DNA from: Roseihalotalea indica
GTDB taxonomy: Bacteria > Bacteroidota > Bacteroidia > Cytophagales > Cyclobacteriaceae
Assembly (NCBI RefSeq): GCF_022458895.1
Contig: NZ_JAINFL010000011.1
Coordinates: 154,947 to 218,946 of the forward strand
DNA length: 64,000 nt
Direction: 5' to 3'
Positions within the stretch are counted from its first letter, which is position 1, and the number at the start of each line of letters is the position of its first letter. Of this stretch, positions 33,531 through 42,092 are shown piece by piece. Under the pieces are notes generated by a model, which saw nothing but the letters and a program-made list of their open reading frames with translations, was not told where the DNA came from and ran no database searches. Both the position numbers and the translations under genes were made by a program.

Positions 33531-34781
33531 ATGCAACCTAACCGACGAAATTTTCTGAAGGCCACCGCCGCTACGGTAGCCACCACTTCTTTTTTCAGTT
33601 CATCTTCGGCACAATTACAACCAGAAGATAAATCGCTGGATACTGTACTTTCCCAGCCTGTACTGAACCGCACACTTTTCCCTGATCCGATCATTATTGA
33701 CCGATTGGAGTTGCTTCGTTATGAGGATAACTTTTTGTGCCGGGTTACCTCGAAGGATGGAGCCGAAGGTATTTCGGTTAGCAATAATATGCAGATGGTT
33801 TCGCTTTACCCCATTTTTGTACTCCGGCTGCAACCTTTCTTCCTAGGTAAAGATGCACGGGACTGGGAACAGTTGCTGGAGGATGTTTACGTCTACCAGA
33901 GTAACTACAAGCTGCAAAACCTGGCGCTATGGGTGCCCCTGGCCACTATTGAATTTGCTGTGCTGGATATGCTGGGGCAGATTGCCCAAAAATCTATCGG
34001 GGAGCTGATCGGTGAGATTCATCATCCTGAGATTGCGGTGTACCAGGCTAATAACTTCCGGGGAAAATCTGCCGAAGAATCTATCGGGCTGATTCAGCAG
34101 CAGGTCACCGAGACCCAGGCGAAAGCCATGAAATTTAAAGTAGGCGGGCGCATGAGTAACAACGCAGACTTTCCACCCGACCGAACCGAAAAACTTATTC
34201 CTCTGGTCAGAAAAACCTTCGGAGATACCATGACTATCTACGCAGATTCCAACGGTTCCTACACGGCCCAAGAAGCCATCCGCATTGGTAAGCTGATGGA
34301 AGAATATGCCTATGATTTTTACGAAGAACCGGTTCCTTTCGACTGGTATGAAGAAACACGTGAAGTAACCAAAGCACTGAACGTTCCTGTAGCCGGTGGT
34401 GAGCAGGAACCCAGCATGCACGGTTTCCGCTGGCTGATCAAAGAAGATGCGCTGGATGTTGTGCAACCCGATATCTTTTACTTTGGCGGGATGATCCGCT
34501 CCATGAAAGTAGCCCGCATGGCGGCCGTGAAAGGAAAAACCTGTACCCCTCACATCTCTGGCTCAGGACTGGGCTACCTGTACATGATGCACTTTGTCTC
34601 GGCCGTTCCCAACGCTGGCCCCTACCACGAGTTTAAAGGCTTTAATAACGAACTCCCTCTGGAATGTCCTACCTCCAGCCTCAATAGTAAAGACGGAACC
34701 GTTGTTGTACCAACGGGCCCCGGACTTGGAGCAACCATTGACCCAGGGTTTATTGCCAAACACAAGACTGTGATAGTATAA
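33531..34781 (+). CDS. Tat-exported enolase-superfamily enzyme (mandelate racemase / muconate lactonizing type)
   Basis: A 416-residue protein with a Tat leader (N-R-R-N-F-L-K-A-T). The barrel has the expected catalytic set: K201-F-K203 (K-x-K), D239 in Y-A-D-S-N, E265 in Y-E-E-P-V-P, E291 in G-G-E-Q-E, and H341 in T-P-H-I-S-G-S-G. This gives one Lys-type and one His-type base, as in the acid-sugar dehydratases (galactonate, mannonate and similar). The likely reaction is dehydration or epimerisation of a sugar acid, here placed outside the cytoplasm. It is divergent from the cytochrome/HEAT gene at 33358, which could produce such acids by oxidation. Confidence 0.9.
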   Translation: MQPNRRNFLKATAATVATTSFFSSSSAQLQPEDKSLDTVLSQPVLNRTLFPDPIIIDRLELLRYEDNFLCRVTSKDGAEGISVSNNMQMVSLYPIFVLRLQPFFLGKDARDWEQLLEDVYVYQSNYKLQNLALWVPLATIEFAVLDMLGQIAQKSIGELIGEIHHPEIAVYQANNFRGKSAEESIGLIQQQVTETQAKAMKFKVGGRMSNNADFPPDRTEKLIPLVRKTFGDTMTIYADSNGSYTAQEAIRIGKLMEEYAYDFYEEPVPFDWYEETREVTKALNVPVAGGEQEPSMHGFRWLIKEDALDVVQPDIFYFGGMIRSMKVARMAAVKGKTCTPHISGSGLGYLYMMHFVSAVPNAGPYHEFKGFNNELPLECPTSSLNSKDGTVVVPTGPGLGATIDPGFIAKHKTVIV

Positions 34782-34839
34782 ATACTAGTGTTTTGTTAAG
34801 AGCAAATTGACGGACTACAAGAGAAACTAGTTGACGGCA

Positions 34840-34893
34840 GGCAGGAGGCGGTTAGAGGTTTGTGTATATAACGAACGCTTACCGCCTCCTGCC
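34840..34893. terminator. Hairpin between convergent genes
   Basis: Arms GGCAGGAGGCGGTTAG (34840-34855) and CTTACCGCCTCCTGCC (34878-34893) match at 15 of 16 positions. It lies between the convergent ends of the enolase-type gene and the kinase gene and is a second copy of the family at 17441-17503. A bidirectional terminator role is likely. Confidence 0.6.
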
Positions 34894-34951
34894 AACTGCT
34901 TACCCGCCCATCACCACTTAATATAACACGAGCTAGTAAGTAGCTCACCTG

Positions 34952-36058
34952 TCAACGCTCTTTGCTTAACCGACGCATGATTTCCTCGGTTTGAGAAGAA
35001 TATTTTTCCAGTTGAGCGACCAACGCAAATTGCGCTCGAGCGCGTTGAATGTTGTGTAACGGATGTCGAACCTTATAGTATACATTACCTTCCAGATAGT
35101 CCGTAAGGAAGCGGAGCCCCATAATGAAGGTCATGTAGTGAGCGGCAAAAGGCAAGTGCCTGATCTCAGCTTCGGTCAGAAAATCTCCTATCTCTTTGAA
35201 AAACCCTTTGGCAAATGCCTCATAGAATGAAAGATTAACTTCAATTTTCGTCAGATCGGTTTCATCCTCTTCCACCGTATTAACAATTGTGCGGATAGCA
35301 TCTCCAAAATCGTAGCCGACTACCCCAGGCATGACGGTGTCCAGATCAATCACGCAGATGGCTTTTTGGGTGCGCCGTTCCAGTAATACGTTGTTAAACT
35401 TAGTATCATTATGGGTGATACGCAGCGGTAAAACCTGATCTTTCACTAGCTGATGCCAGCCGAGCATCGCCTCCTGCCGCTGTAGCGCAAAGTCAATCTC
35501 GTTAGAGGTAAGCACCTTTTTTCCTTCCGGATCAGCATCTAGTACTCGGTGAAACTTCTCAAAGCGGCTTTCCATGTTATGGAAGTTGGGGATTGTTTCT
35601 TTTAAACCATCCGCTGGCATATCCCGAAGTAGCTTCTGAAAATAGCCAAAAGCCGCTCCCGCCTGAAATGCCTGCTCATCAGTAGTTACCAGATCATAGG
35701 AAGTGCTGTTCGAAATAAATGTCTGTACCCGCCAGTAACGCCCCTCATCATCCTGATGGTATAAATCACCTTTTCGGGTTGGAATGAGTTGTACGGTGGT
35801 AAAGTTGGCATTCCCTTCCCTGTCTAGCGAACGGCGCAGGTGAGCCGTTACCTTAGCCATGTTATGCATCAACCCATCCACATCTTTAAACACTTCGTGG
35901 TTGATACGTTGCAGCAAATACCGCTGGTCACCGTCTCCATCCACCAGAAAAGTATCATTAATATGTCCTGAGCCAAAAGGGGCTAATGAGAATTCTTTTT
36001 CCTCCAGGTCAAAAGCCTGGATAATTTTTGCTATCGGGTACGAATTAGTTGCGCTCAT
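34952..36058 (-). CDS. Sugar kinase of the aminoglycoside-phosphotransferase fold (N-acetylhexosamine 1-kinase-like)
   Basis: A 368-residue cytoplasmic kinase; the ATG at 36058 is taken (a GTG start at 36076 would add six residues). Motifs: F-G-S-G-H-I-N-D-T-F-L-V near the N-terminus (nucleotide loop), I-T-H-N-D-T-K-F-N-N-V-L-L (catalytic Asp and Asn), and V-I-D-L-D-T-V-M-P-G-V-V-G-Y-D-F-G-D (metal-binding DxD region). This matches NahK-type kinases that make hexosamine-1-phosphate, and the nucleotidyltransferase gene just upstream fits that reading. Choline or homoserine kinase activity cannot be excluded. Confidence 0.85.
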   Translation of the reverse strand: MSATNSYPIAKIIQAFDLEEKEFSLAPFGSGHINDTFLVDGDGDQRYLLQRINHEVFKDVDGLMHNMAKVTAHLRRSLDREGNANFTTVQLIPTRKGDLYHQDDEGRYWRVQTFISNSTSYDLVTTDEQAFQAGAAFGYFQKLLRDMPADGLKETIPNFHNMESRFEKFHRVLDADPEGKKVLTSNEIDFALQRQEAMLGWHQLVKDQVLPLRITHNDTKFNNVLLERRTQKAICVIDLDTVMPGVVGYDFGDAIRTIVNTVEEDETDLTKIEVNLSFYEAFAKGFFKEIGDFLTEAEIRHLPFAAHYMTFIMGLRFLTDYLEGNVYYKVRHPLHNIQRARAQFALVAQLEKYSSQTEEIMRRLSKER

Positions 36059-36080
36059 AGAAAGGTGAGGGGGCACATTA

Positions 36081-36989
36081 TCAGGACTGCCAAAGATTTT
36101 CAGGATACACGCCTTGCTCTACCAGTTTTTGGAGATTTTGCTGAGCTACGGCTTTATCCTCGGGGTAGGTCACTCCAAACCAACTGTCGGGGGTTGGCAC
36201 AACCTGTACCTTCGCTTCACCCGAAGAAATAATCTCGTTTACTACAGAAGGCAGATAGAATTCTTTTTTAGGGGTTTGCGCATGCTCTTTCATAAAATCA
36301 ATGAAGCAACGCTCAAAAGTAGAAAATACTTCGGGAGTGAAGCCCATCAGGTTCATTGATACGGTTTCGTCACCAGTAAGGGCGACTTCCTCTTTCTCAT
36401 CTGTTTGATATACAATGCCCCCGGTATCGGTCCGATAGATGTGGGTTCGCTCGGTAATATCTTGCAGCAAGTCATCGTCACTCACCTCACAAATACCCCG
36501 AGAGACATACCCATGCTCGGATAAGGTGTTACTCAGGCGATAGCCCATCAGGCAATGACGGCCTTGTTCAGCATTGGAAAGGAACTCCCCCATCCGCTGG
36601 ATAGATTCGGCTCCGTAATAATCATCAGCATTAATCACCGCAAAGGGTTCCTGAATTTTATCAGCGGCTACCCAAACCGCATGCCCGGTGCCCCAGGGTT
36701 TTTGACGGTGCGCCGGTAGCTCCATTCCTTCGGGCAAGGTATCTAGCTCTTGCAGCGCATAGTCAACCGTAATTTTACTGGCAAACTTATTATAAAACAC
36801 CTCTTTAAAATCCCCTTCAATAGATCGCCGAATAACGAAAACGACTTTGCCGAACCCGGCCCGGATCGCATCATACACCGAATAATCAATGATGGATTCG
36901 CCTGAAGGGCCAAACTGATCCATTTGCTTTAAACTTCCGTAGCGGCTACCCATGCCGGCCGCCATCACTAATAAAGTTGGTTTTGTCAT
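36081..36989 (-). CDS. Sugar-1-phosphate nucleotidyltransferase
   Basis: A 302-residue protein with the Rossmann-type nucleotidyltransferase fold. The signature A-A-G-M-G-S-R-Y-G-S-L-K-Q at residues 10-22 is the nucleotide-binding loop; G-P-S-G-E-S-I-I-D-Y, W-G-T-G-H-A-V-W and A-V-I-N-A-D-D-Y-Y-G follow. The order is close to UDP-sugar pyrophosphorylases found with NahK-like kinases in Bacteroidota. It likely makes a UDP- or related nucleotide-hexosamine from the 1-phosphate produced by its neighbour. Overlaps the TRIC-type channel gene by 4 bp; 22 bp separate it from the kinase gene. Confidence 0.88.
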   Translation of the reverse strand: MTKPTLLVMAAGMGSRYGSLKQMDQFGPSGESIIDYSVYDAIRAGFGKVVFVIRRSIEGDFKEVFYNKFASKITVDYALQELDTLPEGMELPAHRQKPWGTGHAVWVAADKIQEPFAVINADDYYGAESIQRMGEFLSNAEQGRHCLMGYRLSNTLSEHGYVSRGICEVSDDDLLQDITERTHIYRTDTGGIVYQTDEKEEVALTGDETVSMNLMGFTPEVFSTFERCFIDFMKEHAQTPKKEFYLPSVVNEIISSGEAKVQVVPTPDSWFGVTYPEDKAVAQQNLQKLVEQGVYPENLWQS

Positions 36990-37615
36990 ATCGTGTCAGT
37001 ATTTCCTTTAAATGAAGTGGTCACCGAAAGGTGCCAATGCCTCCAAACTGCCAGAATTCGTATTCCGGTAATCATCATGATGGTTATCAGAGTGGAGGTA
37101 TGCTGGGACAAATCTGCGTATCTTAATCCTAAAAACAAAAAACCGCCGGCCAGGCAAGCGGTTGCATAGATTTCTTTTCGCAGAATTAACGGAATTTCGT
37201 TCGTCAGCAGATCACGCAACAGCCCGCCGAACACTGCTGAAACCGTTCCCATCATTACGGCAATCAGAGGGTGCAAGCCAATGTCCAGTGTTTTCTGTAG
37301 GCCTAGCACCGTAAACAAACCAATACCGATAGCATCGAACAGAAATAACGTTCTATGCAGCTTCGCCACCCATGAGCGGAATAGCAGCGCGATACTCACC
37401 CCCATAACAACCATCAGCAGATAATGGAGGTCTTTCATCCATCCGACTGGTAAGCTACCGATTAGAATATCGCGAATCATACCGCCACCAAGCGCTGTCA
37501 CAAAAGCTATTACGCCTATGCCAAATAAGTCTAATCGTTTGGTGTAAGCGCTCAAGGTTCCGCTCATGGCAAAAACCAGTGTGCCGGCCAGATCCACTGC
37601 ATAATAAAAATCCAT
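36986..37615 (-). CDS. TRIC-type channel / UPF0126 membrane protein
   Basis: A 209-residue membrane protein; start at the ATG at 37615 (the TTG at 37621 would add two residues). Seven hydrophobic helices are visible, in two similar halves each with a glycine-rich motif: G-T-L-S-A-Y / G-G-G-M-I-R-D-I-L near 40-50 and G-T-V-S-A-V-F-G-G-L-L-R-D-L-L near 125-140. This internal repeat is the TRIC cation-channel hallmark. Bacterial relatives (YicG/YadS) conduct potassium or act in glycine uptake in some species. Its coupling to two nucleotide-sugar genes by a 4-bp overlap is curious. Confidence 0.88.
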   Translation of the reverse strand: MDFYYAVDLAGTLVFAMSGTLSAYTKRLDLFGIGVIAFVTALGGGMIRDILIGSLPVGWMKDLHYLLMVVMGVSIALLFRSWVAKLHRTLFLFDAIGIGLFTVLGLQKTLDIGLHPLIAVMMGTVSAVFGGLLRDLLTNEIPLILRKEIYATACLAGGFLFLGLRYADLSQHTSTLITIMMITGIRILAVWRHWHLSVTTSFKGNTDTI

Positions 37616-37793
37616 GATCAATGTAGGTTATATAACCCGCCGCAATATATTAAAAGGATAGTGAATAAGGCCATTTGGTACTTGGTACATTGGACAAACC
37701 TTTCCTGGTAAACTGCCAAGGCGCATAAGATTTTTTTTACCTAGGGCATACGATAGTTGCCAATAGAAAATAGCTTAGTAATAACATATTCAT

Positions 37794-39347
37794 TTACTGC
37801 CCTACTAACCCTGCCTCCAATGCAGGAATTTTAAAGCGATCAATGGCTGGTTCGGTATGCTCTCGTTTGAAAATTTCGGTGGCTTGCTGAATAACTTCCG
37901 GATGGTCTGCCGCCACATTCCGGGCTTCCTGCGGGTCGTCAGCCAGATTATACAACTCCAGAGTCGGCTTCTCCCCTTTTAGCTCTCGCTGAATAAACTT
38001 CCAGTCACCCATGCGGATGGCAAGCTGGCCATTGTTTTCGGGAAATTCCCAATACATAAATTCATGCTTTTTTTGTTCACCTTCTCCCAGCAGGGTTGGC
38101 AAAAAGCTGATTCCGTCGGTATCCTTCGGAGCATCTACCCTGGCAATATCGCAGAGCGTTGGCATAACATCGTAAAAGGCAGAGATATGATCGGTGGTAC
38201 TTCCGGGCTTAATGTGCCCCGGCCAGGAGGCGATCATCGGCACCCGGATGCCGCCTTCGTACACAAACCCTTTTCCCCGTCCCCGTTCGCTGGCGAAAGG
38301 GCCGCCACTCTCAAACCAGGGCGAGTCGGTTCCGCCATTGAAAGAGGGGCCGTTATCCGAGGTGAAAATAATCAAGGTATTTTCGTATTGGCCGGTTTCT
38401 TTGAGTTGTGCTACTAATTTACCTACCTGCTCATCCAGGTACGATACCATAGCAGCATAAGCAGCGTGCGGATATCGATGGGGGAAATAACCTCTGTCGG
38501 TCAGATAAGGCTCTTCCTCCCCAAACTTTTCTACATAGTAATCTACCCAGCGTTGCGGCGCCTGAAGCGGAACATGAGGAATGGGAGTGGCCCAATAAAA
38601 GAAAAAGGGTTCATCCTGATGCTCGGCTATAAACTGTGTCATCTTATCAAACATCAGCTCCGGCGAATAATCGGTCAGCGTGAAGTCGGCGTAACTAGCC
38701 ATATCGTAGGGATCGGCACCTTCGGGAAGTTTAGTACGAGGGGGAACGGTATCGTTCTCCAGATAAACGCGGTGCTCGTTCTCGTACAGGTGCAGCGGAT
38801 AGTAGGTATGCGCCTGACGCTGGCAGTTGTAGCCATAGAAGTAATCGAACCCCATCGTCGTAGGGATGGACTCGGTATTGGGAGCGCCTAACCCCCACTT
38901 ACCCGTCATTCCGTTAGCATAGCCAGCTGATTTCAGCAGTTTGGGAATGGTTTGAGTCTCAGCCCGTAAGGGTCGTTGTCCTTCTAATGTAGAATCCTGA
39001 AACATAGCCATATAATCCCACACATCGCCCCGGTCTCCCCACTCATCGTTACCGCGAATCTGGGCGTGGCCGAGATGCTTTCCGGTCAGCAGCACGCAGC
39101 GGGAAGGGGCGCACACAGGCGCTCCGGCATAGTGCTGCGTAAAACGCATACCCGACGCCGCCAGTGCATCAATATTAGGTGTTTCAATTTTCTCCTGACC
39201 ATACGCCCCCACATCTCCGTAACCCAGATCATCGGCCAGAATGTAGATGATATTGGGCTTCCTGGAATCATCACTACTTACTTCCTGAGTCTGGGCCGAA
39301 CAACTCGCCAGGCAGGGAATGAGTAGTAGTAAAAAGTAAAACTTCAT
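37794..39347 (-). CDS. Sulfatase lipoprotein (family S1, arylsulfatase A-like)
   Basis: A 517-residue sulfatase; the ATG at 39347 opens a lipoprotein signal ending C-L-A-S-C. Motifs: I-L-A-D-D-L-G-Y-G-D near 40, formylglycine site C79-A-P-S-R-C-V-L-L-T-G, K-W-G-L-G, F-Y-G-Y-N, F-T-S-D-N-G-P-S, and R-G-x-G-K-G-x-V-Y-E-G-G-I-R-V-P, a full arylsulfatase A set. It removes sulfate esters from a glycan after formylglycine modification by an enzyme not encoded here. It faces the same direction as the GH43/GH117-like and GH109 genes upstream, 31 bp apart from the former. The exact subfamily needs alignment. Confidence 0.95.
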   Translation of the reverse strand: MKFYFLLLLIPCLASCSAQTQEVSSDDSRKPNIIYILADDLGYGDVGAYGQEKIETPNIDALAASGMRFTQHYAGAPVCAPSRCVLLTGKHLGHAQIRGNDEWGDRGDVWDYMAMFQDSTLEGQRPLRAETQTIPKLLKSAGYANGMTGKWGLGAPNTESIPTTMGFDYFYGYNCQRQAHTYYPLHLYENEHRVYLENDTVPPRTKLPEGADPYDMASYADFTLTDYSPELMFDKMTQFIAEHQDEPFFFYWATPIPHVPLQAPQRWVDYYVEKFGEEEPYLTDRGYFPHRYPHAAYAAMVSYLDEQVGKLVAQLKETGQYENTLIIFTSDNGPSFNGGTDSPWFESGGPFASERGRGKGFVYEGGIRVPMIASWPGHIKPGSTTDHISAFYDVMPTLCDIARVDAPKDTDGISFLPTLLGEGEQKKHEFMYWEFPENNGQLAIRMGDWKFIQRELKGEKPTLELYNLADDPQEARNVAADHPEVIQQATEIFKREHTEPAIDRFKIPALEAGLVGQ

Positions 39348-39378
39348 AGGGCTTTTGATTAGGCTGAGATTCATATGA

Positions 39379-40440
39379 TTAATTTTTCTTGATGGGCATC
39401 ATGACGAGGAACGATTCATCTCCCTTTTTAACGGCAACCGAAAGCACCTTTGGCTCCCCCTTTTCCTCATAGATAAAAGGACGCTCCATTCGATCAGGCA
39501 CTAGCGTACTACCATCCTGCAACATGATTTTTTTCGGGGTAATGACGAAGGGGTTTCCTTTTTCCCAAGCCAGCCCGTTCTTGGATTGGACATGCCCGAT
39601 AAACTGATGCGCGTGGAAGACACCGTGAAAAATGTGTTCTTTTTCATCAAACCAAAGGCTCATATCTTCGGTATCCAGATCATCAATGACTGCTTGGGGC
39701 TGTATCTCAAACGGGCCATCAGGGTGGTCGCCCACCGCCATAGCCTGATTCCGGATGAACATGGTTTCATTCGGTTTATCTCCTTTCACAATCAGATAAT
39801 ACCGACCATCCCCACCCTGGGTAATAGCCGGGTTTACTACCAGCGTAGTAATAGGGCCAGAGGGTTCTAGCAGCGGCTCATCGGATCTTTCCCAGGGTCC
39901 GGTTAACGATGAGGCTACCACTACGCCGGTTCTTTGGGCTTCCCGCAGAGGTTTCCAGTCAGGATGCTTACCACCGGTAATGGCAATCTCTTTTAGCTTA
40001 TCGTCGCTGAGCGGACCGTTCGGATGCCGGGTAGCGATATAATACAGGTAGTACTTACCTTCAAAGTATTTAACCTTCGGGTTATGCGCCGTAATAGCAT
40101 CCCATCCATTGCCGCCCCGTCCTTTCATCACCGTTTCTTGATGCTGCCAGGGGCCAGTGGGTTGATCCGATACCGCATGAGCTATTTCCGAAAAAAGCAG
40201 CCAGCCGGAAAAAGAGTATTCTTTCTTCCACCGGCTGTAAAAAAGATGAAACATGCCCTGCGGATCTTTCAGGATGGAACCACCCCAATTATAATACCCT
40301 TCGGTTTGAAAGATATTTTCCTTGGTTACGGGTTGAAACTGGTAGTTTCCATTTGATATGGTGGTTTTAGAAAGTTGAGCGTAAGTCGTATACCCCAAAA
40401 AAAAGATTACGACAAGGCTCGTTATTTTCCCCAGATTCAC
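39379..40440 (-). CDS. GH43/GH117-like five-bladed propeller glycosidase
   Basis: A 353-residue exported protein. Start is uncertain: GTG at 40440 opens a signal peptide (M-N-L-G-K-I-T-S-L-V-V-I-F-F-L-G-Y), while the GTG at 40494 adds 18 residues carrying several charges. The mature part has the repeated strand patterns of five-bladed glycosidase propellers: W-G-G-S-I-L-K-D-P-Q-G, A-H-N-P-K-V-K-Y-F-E-G-K-Y-Y-L-Y-Y, N-P-A-I-T-Q-G-G-D-G-R-Y-Y-L and M-S-L-W-F-D-E-K-E-H-I-F-H. These are typical of GH43/GH117-type enzymes on plant or algal polysaccharides. Catalytic acids cannot be fixed by eye. It lies between a GH109-like and a sulfatase gene. Confidence 0.75.
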   Translation of the reverse strand: MNLGKITSLVVIFFLGYTTYAQLSKTTISNGNYQFQPVTKENIFQTEGYYNWGGSILKDPQGMFHLFYSRWKKEYSFSGWLLFSEIAHAVSDQPTGPWQHQETVMKGRGGNGWDAITAHNPKVKYFEGKYYLYYIATRHPNGPLSDDKLKEIAITGGKHPDWKPLREAQRTGVVVASSLTGPWERSDEPLLEPSGPITTLVVNPAITQGGDGRYYLIVKGDKPNETMFIRNQAMAVGDHPDGPFEIQPQAVIDDLDTEDMSLWFDEKEHIFHGVFHAHQFIGHVQSKNGLAWEKGNPFVITPKKIMLQDGSTLVPDRMERPFIYEEKGEPKVLSVAVKKGDESFLVMMPIKKN

Positions 40441-40505
40441 ACGCCAGAATGTTTTATTACCAGACAACCAAATTTCATCATCAGGGTTGATCACTTATCT
40501 GGCAA

Positions 40506-41864
40506 CTAGGTGGTGCTCAAAGCAAACTGAGGTTCGCGTTTCATCCATTGGCCTCGGGTAAAGTCAGGGAATTCCATGGTTTCTCCTCCCAAGGCGATAG
40601 ACTGCTCTGAGAGCGGAGTAATGGAGCTCCAGGCAGCCGCATCGTACGCATCAATGGGAGCCGGTTCATTATTCTTCACCGCTTCCACAAAGCAATGAAT
40701 CAGGAAGAAATCCATACCTCCGTGTCCGGCACCGTTGGCTTGCTCGCCGTATTTCTGCCATAGCGGATGGTCGTATTCTTTCATATATTCAGCATCAGAG
40801 GTCCACTCATGTTCCGGGGTCTTACCTTCGATAAGTAGGGATTGGTTCAGGTCCATCCAGATGCCCTGGGTACCCTGTACCCGAAAACCCAGCGAATATG
40901 GGCGCGGAGAATTGGTATCATGCTGCACCATGATGGTTTCTCCATTTACCGTTTTAATCAGCGAGGTTACCACATCACCCAGTTTAAACTCTACTTTAGC
41001 ATTAGGGTGATCTTCTCCGCCGTTATCAACAATATATTTATGAAGCCCACGAGACTTGGAAGCAACCGAGGTGATAGTATCAAACCGGTTACCCCGATTG
41101 ATATTAATCATGTTGGCTACGGGCCCTATGCCGTGGGTAGGGTATATATCTCCGTTTCGATGTACGGAGTGATTGGTACGCCATTTGGCTTCAGAAAACC
41201 CTTTCTCTCCAAACTCAACACCCCCACCGTATGGGTCTTTACCATTATTGAACTTCACATTTCGCAGATCGTGCTGATAGCCGCATTCCAGATGAATTAA
41301 TTCGCCAAACAGTCCGTCTCGCACCATGTTAAGCACTGCCATCACATCCCGGCGATAGCATACATTTTCCAAAATCATTACCGGAGTTTTTGTCTCTTCA
41401 TGTACATTCACCAGGTCCCAGCATTCTTCCAGAGTGTTGGCGGCGGACACTTCTACTCCGGCAAACTTTCCGGCTTTCATTGCGGCCACGGCCATGCGGG
41501 TATGCCAAAGCCAGGGAGTAGCAATAATCACGGCATCCAGATCATCCCGCTCCAGCATACGCAGGTAATCATATTCGCCATTGGTGTAGGCTTCCGCATC
41601 AGTATGTCCGGCTTCTCGAAGTAGTTTCTGGGCGGCCTCAATAGAAGCCGGATCAATATCGCAGATGGCTTTGATGTTCACATCCGGTCGGGCACCGGCC
41701 ACGCGCACGTGGTTTCTACCGCGCATCCCTACTCCAATAAAGCCCAGGTTGACTTTACGATCATCCTGCCCAAATAAGATGTTGGGTACCGAGAGTACCG
41801 ATAGCCCGACGCCTGAAGCGACCGAGGTTTTAACAAAATTTCTACGGTTAAGTGTGTTTATCAT
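40506..41864 (-). CDS. Gfo/Idh/MocA oxidoreductase of GH109 type (alpha-N-acetylgalactosaminidase-like)
   Basis: A 452-residue protein with a Tat leader (N-R-R-N-F-V-K-T-S). The Rossmann loop is G-F-I-G-V-G-M-R-G-R-N-H-V near 40-52, then C-D-I-D-P binding the ribose. The GH109 features are clear: E-V-S-A-A-N-T-L-E-E-C-W near 145, M-I-L-E-N-V-C-Y-R-R-D-V-M, L-E-C-G-Y-Q-H-D-L-R, and Y-P-T-H-G-I-G-P-V-A. GH109 enzymes cleave alpha-GalNAc through NAD-assisted oxidation and elimination. The family also contains other sugar-specific oxidoreductases, so the substrate is only suggested. Together with sulfatases this points to an amino-sugar or sulfated glycan. Confidence 0.87.
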   Translation of the reverse strand: MINTLNRRNFVKTSVASGVGLSVLSVPNILFGQDDRKVNLGFIGVGMRGRNHVRVAGARPDVNIKAICDIDPASIEAAQKLLREAGHTDAEAYTNGEYDYLRMLERDDLDAVIIATPWLWHTRMAVAAMKAGKFAGVEVSAANTLEECWDLVNVHEETKTPVMILENVCYRRDVMAVLNMVRDGLFGELIHLECGYQHDLRNVKFNNGKDPYGGGVEFGEKGFSEAKWRTNHSVHRNGDIYPTHGIGPVANMININRGNRFDTITSVASKSRGLHKYIVDNGGEDHPNAKVEFKLGDVVTSLIKTVNGETIMVQHDTNSPRPYSLGFRVQGTQGIWMDLNQSLLIEGKTPEHEWTSDAEYMKEYDHPLWQKYGEQANGAGHGGMDFFLIHCFVEAVKNNEPAPIDAYDAAAWSSITPLSEQSIALGGETMEFPDFTRGQWMKREPQFALSTT

Positions 41865-42092
41865 AACGAGATAAAAATAGTTGTTGAACGCTCACAAGTT
41901 ACACTTTTATCTGTATTCGAGGGGAGTGTTCTTTCAGTGAATAAGAATTGGTTTTTTGTAAGAAGGCCTCAGCATATTCAACAAATAGTAAATTCAGCAA
42001 TCAGTCTGACTTTCTACAGATTGTGAAAAGCATTTAGAAACCTATTAGAAGCTCCATGAATCAACTCCCTTTTTTTTCTGACTGGCAAAACC

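Noticed and set aside
33927..34553. Minus-strand ORF of 208 codons
   Set aside because: Antisense to the enolase-superfamily gene, which keeps every catalytic residue.
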